64,000 nt of DNA from Anopheles merus (taxonomy: Eukaryota > Arthropoda > Insecta > Diptera > Culicidae), in NCBI RefSeq assembly GCF_017562075.2, contig NC_054084.1:6613501-6677500 (forward strand). Reading direction: 5' to 3'. How positions within the stretch are numbered: the stretch's first letter is position 1; each line of letters begins with the position of its first letter. Both the position numbers and the translations under genes were made by a program. Below, one piece after another: positions 38,927 through 49,211 of this stretch. Under the pieces are notes generated by a model. It had not been told where the DNA came from, did not search any database, and saw only the letters and a program-made list of their open reading frames with translations.

Positions 38927-39011
38927 ATTGCATACATTAAGGCGCAATTTAATATAAATTGACTCAAGATTGCCACAGTATGACAAAACCTCATGACAAA
39001 TGCCCTTAATG
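38927..39011. repeat. ATTGCATAC-motif copy D with inverted partner
   Basis: ATTGCATACATTAAGGC at 38927-38943 continues GCGCA. CATTAAGG and GCA pair with TGCCCTTAATG at 39001-39011, with one unpaired base and a loop of about 55 nt. Confidence 0.55.
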
Positions 39012-42000
39012 CGCATGTCTTTGCCAAATCTCGAGCCCATTCTCAATTGACATGTTCTGCTTTTGATGATCTTTAGACATTTCACTTCAAAATGGACACA
39101 TGGAAGCATATTTGTCTTTCCGGTGCAATTTATTCATGCAAAATTACGCTTTCTCTCCTGCGCAAGCCGTGATCTGGGCATCTTCAATTCGAATAAATCA
39201 CGCATATAAATAAACCCCCTTTACTGGTGGTACGTGTGGTTTGCATAAGGTCAGCAACGTACGATTCAGCTGGCCGAGATCTGGGACAAGATTGAACGAC
39301 CATCCATCATCCGAAACGCACAGACACACAAATACAAGCTGCTCCTGCTCCCGAGGACCACCTGGAAGCCTACGCGCATGCCGGTTTAACTCCGAATATT
39401 TGCACACCGCTTTTTTTTTGTCTGTCTCTCCCCACCAAATCTGAGATCTCGTTACGCACAGCTACTTGCAAAGACGGGAACAATAATGCACGTCCATTAT
39501 TTCGACCGGTAAGTAAACCAACCAGTAGGCACACACACAGTCAATGAGTCACACCGCGCTGAATTTCTCCAAAAACAAATACTTCCGCAAGGGCTGGAAC
39601 AGTCAGTCAAAGCTGGAGGTTGTTTGGTTGAGTGTGCACGCAACGCGCGACGGATGTAAGATTTCCGCGCATTACTTCCGTCGTTGAGGGAGAGGAAGCT
39701 GCTGAAACACCTCTCCGGGGCATATCCGTTTGGCGAAATGGAGAATCACATCAGCAGCAGCAGCTTCAGCAGTTGAGATGGAGAGGAAAGAGCAGAATTA
39801 CCGGTTTCAGATTACGCCCGGCTTTGGGAAAGGTATCGCTTCGTCCCGTACTCGAACTCAAACACGAAGCAGAAGTCAGATGTCAGATCTTCCGGGATGG
39901 GCACTTGACGGAAGTCGTGCGCTGGGTTTCGACTGTTAGCGGAAGGTTTATTTGATCATCTGTAGTGCTGCAGAGCTTGAGATCTTGCAGTAGAGAGCAA
40001 GCGAGAGAGAGAGTTAGGCACACAACCAGAGCTTCAGGAATCTAGTCAGATCAGAACTGTGGGGCACAAAAACTCTTACACACACACACGCGGGCAACTG
40101 GAGGATAGAACCCGGCTCCAAGGTCTCACGATGACGACGACCCCCGATTGGGACCTTTGCTGGTGCACTCTCCTGCAAGCGTTTGCCATGGGATTGTCCT
40201 TATAAATTATTTATACGCATTCCAAGGCGCTCGGAGCAAGCGCAAACGTGCGCTTGCAAACGCCAGACCGATGGATGGAATGGCAGCGGAAAAGAATGCC
40301 ATTACGAGCTGTTAGAATTCGATACAGTGAGCGCTTTGAAGATCGCCCCGTACTAAGAGTTGAGGAGGTTTCTGTCCTCTCGGGAATCGCATCCCGAAAA
40401 AGAAAATCAGGAAACCCCTTGATGCAAGTGATCATTTTTCACTGTTTACAAGATTGTTTGATCGTATTTGATTTGCAACGAGCAGGGCGAAGAAAGCGGA
40501 CAACTTTATACAGAAGGTAGAAGAGCGCAACCCGGGTTCGATCGCGAGTATCATAAACAAAACGCACCAGATACGGTGCGCGCTTGCATGCGGAAATAAA
40601 TCTTGCACCCCCTTTTCTACTGTAAACAGTGAATGATGGAAACCAACTCCAACGAGCGCTCGAGCGTCGTATAAGGGTTTTTATTTTGTGGGTTGCACGG
40701 AGCTCTCTTTTTGCCCCAACACCCTCCCCCCCATTCCTACTCGTAAGCGCTCGTAGGCGTTGTTGGCATAATTTTTGTTCGCTTTTTCTTTTTCTCTAAA
40801 ATCGTGAAGGCGAAAGCGAAATCAATCAGCTTTAGGAGTTGAAGCGCCCCGTGCGCGATCGCGTCTCGTATTGCGCTGGTATCGAATGGCAAAGTGCTTC
40901 AGTAGTGGAGATTTGTGTCGATCAATGACATCGCATGACATATGCGGGGTGGGGGAGTCTTCGATGGAGGACAATGTATTGGTGGGCGCAGGCGGCGTTG
41001 GTTTTGATTTGAAGCTCGGCCCATAATTGTCACCAGAAACCCGTGGGAGGGCGAGTGAGTGAGTGTAGGAAAGATCCATGAATACCCTTTCTCTCTGCAT
41101 CTCTCTCTCTCTCGTACAAGCCGGCAAGAAATGAATGTTTACATGAAAAGAAATGGCAAACAGAGAGACGCACACGGAAGCAAAAGGTCTTGTCTAGATC
41201 GAGCTGAAACCAGCGCCATACGTCTTCAAATCGGCAAACCGTAGGAAAGGGAGCTCCCTCCCGAACAAAGAGAATGAGATCATGAACCGGCAAGATGGGC
41301 CGCTGGGCGAATGGTCCCGGCAGCGGCCAAAACACACCGGTGGCAAGTGAGTCGATTATCAACGTCATAAACATATCAAAGCACTGGATGGGGGGAGGAA
41401 CGACGATGCTTAGGGCTTAACGGGGTAGCAAAGGGTGCAGCGTAATCTGGTTTTGGAAGCTGGCGGGTAAATAAGCTGGGTGAAGCGGCATCTCAGCACC
41501 ACTACGACAAGCAGCGCGATCGAGCTGGATCGACCAGTTGGATGTGCAGTTTTGCTCCAGTTTGTTGTACCGTGGAAGTGGATCAAGAGAAGAGGATTTG
41601 GTGTGGATCCAAGAAGGCGCAGGAAGGGTTTTGTTTGAAGTAGGCATGCAAAGCGCCATCTGGTGGTCGCTAGTGTGTAGCAAATTTTGAAGTAAGAGTA
41701 AGTTAAACCAGTTTTTAGAACGGAAGTATTTATATTGTTGATTTAAAATGATAAATTAAGCTAAAATGATACAACACAATGTAGGATATTTAGTATTGGA
41801 TTTAACATTACCTATCTGTATATCTTTTTGGAGTTACAGGTCCCCATCAATACCCAGAAAAGATTCCATTACCCTTTTTTCGTTGAATGTTGAAGGTTAA
41901 ACTAACCCAAAAACAGTCTCATAACGGCTTCTCATCTACCTCAACAAGCTCCACCAAGCTCCTGGTGACCATTTGATCTTCACATCCCTTTGAAAGCCGC

Positions 42001-45000
42001 CTCTAATAAATTCACTTTTTACCAATCTTCCATCCCAAAGCTGGCCAGAGCACGTCGTACTGCAACGGAGATAGAGAGAGTGCGCGCGAGAAAGAGGGAA
42101 AAAAGTACAGAAAAGTGCCTCAGAGAGTTATGTTGGGGCACGAATAGAACAATGCGCCCAAACCGAGAGCCAAGGCCAAGATCATACTTTTTCTTATGCT
42201 CCGAACAAACGAGCTTCCGAGCGGGTTGAAACGGAGTATTGGTACAACAGCCGAGCCAAGGTACAGCAACGAATCGAACAAAAAAAAAAAAAATCCAAAA
42301 TCGAGACCGCTTTCAGAAGACGCTTTCAGAAGACGACTCTGTACAGTGCAGTTGGGTACCGAGTTTTTCCATTTCGAAATTCAATAAGATAGGCGAAATC
42401 ACAACTTTCTGCAACAGCACGGGACGGGTGGCAGAGGAACGAGGCACAACTGAAACGGAATTTATTTGCCGCGGGGACGGCCCAACATAATAGTCTTTGT
42501 TTCGGTTTTTTTTTTTGTGTACTTTATTTAAGCGTGGAGGTTTGTGTAATGTTGCGCGAAAGAACGAAGGAGGAAGGCAGGCGGTGGCGCGTAAGTTATG
42601 GGAGCAGAAAATCTGGAGCCAGAAAAGGGATTTCGCGCATGATCGGTTGCGTGATCGTCGTCGTCGTCGTCGGAGGTCGTCTTCGCCCGTTGCGCTTTGC
42701 GGTGCACTTGGTGCGTTGCGAACGGGAAAGGAAGCGGCACTACGGGACTTTATAAAGCAGCATGATGCACTTTGAAGGGCTGTTTATGTGTGTGTGTGTC
42801 GCTGTTTGTGGAAGAATTTCTGTTACAAATGGAAAATCAAAGAACAAACTCGACCTAACAATCCCTCAAACTCATACCACACGCTCCAGTGATGCATGGA
42901 AAATGGAACAAGTTTTCCACCAGATGAGTGCTGTTGCATCCTCTTCTTTGTCACCTTCAGTTTCCCGCCCAACACTGCTTCCCTATTCGATTTATTGTGT
43001 TTTGTAAACATGCCATACCGCGAGGCGGGCATAAAACGCAGGGACCGAGGGTGAAATTTGGTGACGGAAAATAAATTACCGCGAGGAAACCTCTCTCTCC
43101 ACACATTCCACATCGTGATAGCAGATCGTTACACCGACGGCACGACTAACGGCCAAAGCGGTTAGCGGTAGCGTCGACCGCCGAGGGGAAAGTCACACTC
43201 ATAAGAGAACCATACGGTAAGATGTTCTTGAGGCTCTTTTCCCTTGGCTTTTCCCCCGGGCCGGATCGATCTACCAGCTGTGCGCTGTAAATTGCATAGC
43301 CCCCCGCAGAGCGTTGGTCGGCGTATGGCTAATTTGGATTTAGAGGAGGCAGGACCGAAGCCAAGCCGAATGATGAGTGATTTAGATGTTTAGATTTAAT
43401 TGAAACGAGTGGAAATCCCGACTGCCAGGCAGAAGCAGGAAGCTTGCGGAGAGTAAATTAAACATTTTTAACTTATTGGACAGACTTTTCGGACGATGTG
43501 ATGGTGTGCGATGGAAATCATTTGTGAGACTAAACGAGAGCTTCTCAAGAGGAAAGACTTGAAGAATAGGAATTGTAAGACATTAGGTTATTTACTTTGA
43601 AACTAGAAAAAGAAGGATATTCACACTATTTCTAAGCATGATACCTAAGAGAGGGATTACTTGAACAATATACAATATCTTCACAATGAATCCAGCTCTA
43701 CTTCAAGCCGCAAAATCCTTCAAAAACCGATACGATTTGAGTTAATGCCCATTACTGTACGGCGTTTGCTCGTGTGTCCGTGCAAACTTTAATTAGTTTG
43801 TCGGTTGTACGGTTTGTTCGCATTCGAGATTTACGAGCTACGGTCTACAGCTTCCATTCCATTCAGCCCCGTGGTAAAGGTGGGAATGTGAAGGATGTGC
43901 ACCTTCCAGCTAGCACCTCACCGAAGGGTGCTGGCTTCTCAGGCAAATGGGACAGGGCACTCCCGGCAAGCACGTAGCTGTAGGTGCAGCGGCCAACCTG
44001 AAGATGATTGGGCACCGGTGGTGATGATGAGCATCCTTCCTTCAGTGAAGTTCTTACGGCGAAACACACACAGCACACAGAGCTGCAAGACGAAGAGGAG
44101 GAAGAAGCAATCGTACACAACAACATACCTAAGGAAAGAGAAAGCTTTCGGTAGAAGTGGGTAAGGTGGTAAGACGATGCGATTGCGAAGGTGTAGCACA
44201 GCGAAGGCGAAACCGTGCGCACGACAGGACACGGTATTAGGGGCCCACCTAACAAAAGGATGCACTTGGGAAGAAGGTCAGGAATGCGGACCGGCAGGGG
44301 GTTCCGATGAGCCCATGAGAGGATCTCGCACCGAAGGAGGTAAGTGCAGGGTGGAATTGTAATTGTACGAGAAAGAGAGAGAGGGAACGCGTGCGAGAAA
44401 GAGAGTGCGAAAGCAAGGGAAATACGTTCCGTACGTCACGATCCGGTTCGAAGGTCCGCGAAGGCTTCTCGCTGGTGGTGGGATGCTGATCGTTAGAAGT
44501 GGGTTGGGATGGGATAGGAAGAACCAAACAAGGGCAAACGATCGCTTCTAAGTCGACAGTCGACAAACGCGCCAAAGGAAAAGTCACAATGTCTCGAGAT
44601 GGTGGGCAAGCAAAGTTCACACACAGACACACAGCCGGATGCTCGGTCGGTACGCTCGAGTTCTCAGCACGTTCGCCCAAGATGCTGAATGGAATATCTC
44701 GACCATGCGATCGGGAGGATTTTGTATTCCAGCAAAAAAAAAGAAGCTTTTTTGCGCTCTTCCCCTTTCTGCTCCGAGCTCTTTTCCCCGGGGAAGGGAG
44801 TCGGGCGGGCCGAGCGACTTGACATTCGGTGGTGCAACACACACGCAGACAGAGAGAACTGCACTGCGGTTGCCACGGTAACCCCATCTACGGTAGGTCG
44901 ATCGTACCGGTGGGTTCGCTTCTTGAGGGCTGTTTGTTTTCGTCGTTGCTGTTGTTACTTTGCGAAAGCTACGATCGTTCCTGATCAGCAGCTACTTGAG

Positions 45001-46070
45001 CGGCTGGAGAGACCCTACGCCATCCCAAGTAGCATGCATGATGGTGCGCAGTTCGGGACGACCTCTAAGACATTCCAGCGTGATGGTTCGGTGGACGGCA
45101 AAGATGTCTTGCCAGAGCCACAAATGAGCTCTCGTGGGACGATCTTCCGCAGGCACCGGATGGATTGAGGTTGAGTTTGTTGATGGAGTAGGCTCTACAT
45201 CCGCCACACGCTGTCCGGCTTGCGATTTAAGACCGTCTGCGTTTTTCCTTCCCCAATGTAGTGCACTCTGTAGGTGCGTGTTTGTGTTGGTGTAACCCAT
45301 TTGCAAAAACTCCGCTCCAATGTTGCGGAAATCGAACGGCGAAGCAGCGATGAGTCGACTGACCTTTGCCTTTGTAGAAATTATGCAACGTTAAGTTCAA
45401 CGGGAGCGTTCTAAGGAGCAGGAAGCAAAAATTCGCCGGCTCGTCGTTACACAACGTGACATTCCATGCGGAACGACCTTTTTTTTTGCTCTCATGCTGC
45501 CTTCCTTCCCATGCATCACATGGGAGTTATCAGCAGCAGTTTATCCTGTTGGCAGTAGGGTAGAGGCTGAAACAGAATGCTTTCTTTGTAACGATGCAAA
45601 CAAAAAAGAAGGAAGAAAAAAACATGAAACGTGCAACAGAACAGCAGTAGTAGAAAATTCCCTTGAGAAAAGCTGGACACTGTTGGGAAAATTTTAACAG
45701 AGAGCGCCAAACGAACGACTGATCGAGAGAGGGAGATTTGTTGGAAGAAGAGCTAGAGTTGGGAATTACTCAATTTGAAGAAAATGCAGGGTTGGACGTC
45801 GTAGGATGATCGAGGAATAATTATATTACAGTATCACAGAGCTAATTGTTCTTCTTGAGCTCAGATCTTCGCTCTGAACCATAATACTCAGACAGTCACT
45901 TATAATATTGAGAAATCTCCAACATCCCAGCAACGAACCCTGTAAAAACGCATCTATGCTGCTCGTTCTCCCTTTTAGCCAATGAGAGAAAGAGCAAAAG
46001 CCTAAGTCGAGAGAGAGCGCGCTTGTACGGCTTCCACGGCTCTGGCGGCTTTTCGTTCTGCCCTTTCGGT

Positions 46071-46915
46071 TCAGTTTCTCCGAGAGACACGATTGCGTAG
46101 GTAACGGAAAGGTGCGTGCTCGTGCTGCGAGTGTTTGAAAAATAAAAGCGGTTAAACCCCGAGTGGATCGTAGCATTCGATTTAGATAAAGTTCCATCAA
46201 CTAAAACCTCAGTGTGTTCTAACGACGGTAATTTGTGTGTTTTGCAAAAAGGGTTGTGACGCAGATCTTAAGCTTTGAGCTCCAAAGACGAAGGTGAATC
46301 GTTCCTCGGAAGTGTTTAACATACAGCAGATGCTAAAGTTTGGAATTCAATGTCAAACCATCCAACTTGATCGACGGTGTAGAGATTGTGTGCGTCTTTG
46401 GCGAGTGGATACGGATTCCCTTCGAGAAACTAACGCCTCAACCTCAAGATCGACCCAAGAAAAGGCATCGTCGTGAAGGCTTGTTTAGCTTGTTGGTGAA
46501 GAGTTTTATTGCGACGCAGAATCAACGTGCCCTAACTGTGTAGAGTGATTCCTTTGCGTTTGGTAAATCTTCGTCTGTGTGCGGCGCGCGTGGGGAGTGT
46601 CTTTGGGTAGTTTTAGCGATTCTGTGCGAAATTTTCGGTAAAGTGTCTAGCTCCAGTGCTTAAACCGGGCAAAGCGTGAGCGTTTCGTGCGTGCCGAGTG
46701 GTTTGAATTTGTAAACACGTGGTCGCACATTGGTCAGCCGCAGCCTAGACGCTACATTCCAATCCGTGGTGTCCGAAGCAACGGGAGCATCGAGCGGAGA
46801 GCACAAACCGACGATCGATCGACGATCATTAACGAGTTGGCGGCGAAATTAGTGGAGAGTGTGTTGGAGTTGGAGTTGGTGTGTGTCTTCCGTCTTCTAG
46901 CTTAAAGATTCAAAG
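46071..46915 (+). promoter_or_regulatory. Candidate promoter and 5' UTR exon of an unidentified + strand gene
   Basis: A TCAGTT initiator (46071-46076) lies about 55 nt after a GAGAGAGAGCGC stretch that resembles GAGA-factor sites. The next 840 nt are rich in GTG/GCG words as in insect 5' leaders, and end in a good donor CAAAG|GTAATT at 46915/46916. A 66-codon frame (46343-46543, beginning GAA TTC AAT GTC) has fair third-position GC, but no upstream ATG and no recognisable family, so I treat it as a possible upstream open frame rather than a gene. No coding exon was found further on. Confidence 0.25.
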
Positions 46916-48691
46916 GTAATTAATCTCCCGCTTTATGTTGCCTGTCGGAATAGTACCGTTTCGTTGGAATGCTTTACTCCACTCAATTTGGTCAATTTGG
47001 TTGAAATGTCTCGAGAAGCTCGAGGAACTTTGAACAAACTGGCCCAGCTACATAAACATCGGTAGCATCATAAAAACAGGCCCGAAAAAAAAGAGCGCAA
47101 AACCAGCAAAATAAGAGCACAACCGGTGTGGCGCACCGGTACATCTGCATGTGCGCCCGGCAACTTGTCCAGAGTTCTTGAGGTTCACACAAACTGCTGC
47201 ATGTTTTATTATTGGATTACCCCCACAAAAAAAAAACAACAACAGGGAAAGAAGGTGAACAAAACGGGACCTGTGCTAAGGGAGGCAAACAAGCCGGCAA
47301 CTACGCAACCCCGAAACACGGCACGAAAGGAACGTAGAAAAGCAAAGCGCAGAAAGCACAAAACGGTCCAGCAAACCCAGGAAGGCCCCAGGGCGGCGGT
47401 CGCCGAAATTCTTCTGTAGGCTTTTAAGGTGCTTAGGTCAAGTTCATACTCGTTCGCACTGGCTTTGCGCCTGGCTGCGGAGTGGCTGGCTCTGTGTATG
47501 TGCTGCTCCTCGCAGCGTTAGAGTAAAACGAAAATTAGACAACCATTACTCTGTGCGGGAAGGAGTTGGAAAGGAATGCCTCCTCAAAGTGGAAAACCGA
47601 AGCACGTTGGAAGTCCTGTTCAACCCGTTACAAAAACACACTTGGAGCGTTCTTCGCCTTCGTTAAAGTGCGCTAAAGTGAACTTGAAAATCGGGAACAA
47701 ACGGGCCCAACCTCATTGCTCGGCGAGGGAAGATTTTATGCTACCGCGTTTTCCAATCCCAAGCCATCCGTATTTAAACTGGTCCACGCCCCGAAGAGCG
47801 AGCGTGTTTGTATTGGTGGTACTTGAGCAATCAGCATGTACAGGATGCTACGGGCCTGGTTCGTGATGTCCTTGCCTCGGTAGGAGGCTCTGCACAAGCA
47901 CTGGTACTGCGCAAAAGATGTGAAGAAGTTTTTTATTGTTGTTGTGGGTCTGTTTAATGTTTAGCCTCGAAACAGCGAGAAGTTGTGGCACTCGCTTCAT
48001 TAGGCGGATAAGAAAAAGCGGAGAGACGTCTAGCGTTTCAGTTAAAGTGAAGGCGTACCAAATAAGCGCGTCAAAGCGGTTGCGCCTCAAGAGTCGCTCA
48101 TGAAGTCGGATGGGAAGGGAACGGTGCGATCTGGATCGGTATGTTAGTCGATGAAATCGAAAGTAGGAAACAGTAGTGCGAAGCTCTTGTACGTGTAGTG
48201 TGTGCTTTTTAGCTCTGTTTGAATGATTGTATTTCGTGTTTGAATTATTTATGAACGATCATAGAAGGACACTCGATTTTGCGAACGATCGTGTGTAGTG
48301 ATAGGCACTTTTCCTTCTGCAAATAGTTGCAACACACTGGCACGCGTCCTTGAGCGTGTGTGTACCTTCTGTACTCGAGCACAAGTATTGCAAAACATCG
48401 AAAATCCAATCTCGACGCCAATTCGTCCCATTTGACAAAACCACGACGTCCACATTGTTGTTGCGCGAAATTGGCCGCTCGATCGATTGTTTTATGCAAA
48501 ATCGACGACAAGCGACGGTTCACTCGCCTTCGCTAAAGGCCATCAATTTACACGCTCCAGTTTTGTGAGCAGTCTGATTGACAGGCGCAAACAAACTCAG
48601 AATGGCTTTCGCAGAGGAGATTCAATCCGCTCGAGGGACCGATCGGGGGGAAAAGCATCAACGTCGCATGTTACATTGTATTTTGGGCACT

Positions 48692-48702
48692 GGGGGGGGG
48701 GG
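48692..48702. repeat. G11 homopolymer
   Basis: Eleven uninterrupted G residues on the + strand, followed after CT by GGGG. Simple repeat. Confidence 0.85.
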
Positions 48703-49048
48703 CTGGGGTTTGAATGGGTGTGTGAGTGAGTGAGTAGTTTGAATTGGACAGAGAAATTACGTCGCTGCAGTTGCAATAATCACTGTGGATCGCCCGAATC
48801 GAAGGAGAAGTGCGCGCGCGCGCGGGGCTGGCGAGATACCACAGGCGACGTTGATAATCGCTGTGAACGTGACTTTTGGCAACATTGTTGTGGCGAGTCG
48901 GTTTTCTTATGCAGTTGGGTAGGTTGAAGATTGTTGTTTTGCTGTAGCTTGCTGCTGTTGGGTGTCTTACCCATGGGGAAGATAGCTAACGTTCAAGCTG
49001 TGCGCAGTACAAAGCGTTACGGGCACTGTTTTAGTGCTGCAATATGCG

Positions 49049-49072
49049 ATTGTTGGTGCCGTGACCAGGATT
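49049..49072 (+). repeat. tRNA-His primer-binding-site-like repeat, copy 1
   Basis: From 49054 it reads TGGTGCCGTGACCAGGATT, a 19/19 match to the complement of the 3' end of eukaryotic tRNA-His including CCA. The same 24-nt block (23/24) recurs 136 nt downstream. Because CCA is not encoded in eukaryotic tRNA genes, this looks like a retroelement primer-binding site rather than a tRNA gene fragment. No flanking long terminal repeat or retroelement protein was recognised. Confidence 0.5.
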
Positions 49073-49184
49073 AATGGAGGTTATTTAGAGAATAATGTCT
49101 TTTTGTTGTGCCTTTTGAGCTCAACGTGACGGTTTCTGGTATTTTGATTAGTACAGTTGAAAAAGTCGATGAGAGACTTCATTC

Positions 49185-49211
49185 ATTGTTGGTGCCATGA
49201 CCAGGATTCGA
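49185..49211 (+). repeat. tRNA-His primer-binding-site-like repeat, copy 2
   Basis: From 49190 it reads TGGTGCCATGACCAGGATTC and then GA, 21/22 to the complement of the tRNA-His 3' end. It is a direct repeat of copy 1 with the preceding ATTGT also shared. Confidence 0.5.

Larger units (their letters stand above)
35410..46060. other. Non-coding stretch downstream of the FAM89-family gene
   Basis: No gene can be supported. It contains motif copies at 37333 and 38927, and several isolated good splice donors on + (39508/39509; 44339/44340) and acceptors (37020) with no convincing exon between them. Microsatellites are short. The longest frame (212 codons on -, 44249-44887) shows no recognisable domain. 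Confidence 0.45.

Noticed and set aside
39242..39382. + strand frame containing QLAEIWDKIERPSI
   Set aside because: Only 46 codons with a stop just upstream and a poor acceptor. The resemblance to a coiled-coil protein is too weak to name.
39486..39508. ATG-initiated 23-nt exon ending in a consensus donor (MHVHYFDR)
   Set aside because: No TATA, initiator or leader support and no downstream exon. Donor consensus alone occurs many times in the window.
40521..40545. tRNA T-arm-like GGGTTCGATC sequence
   Set aside because: No acceptor stem, anticodon arm or box A at proper spacing, so it is not a tRNA gene.
44249..44887. 212-codon open frame on -
   Set aside because: Overlaps several equally long frames on the other strand and shows no recognisable motif.
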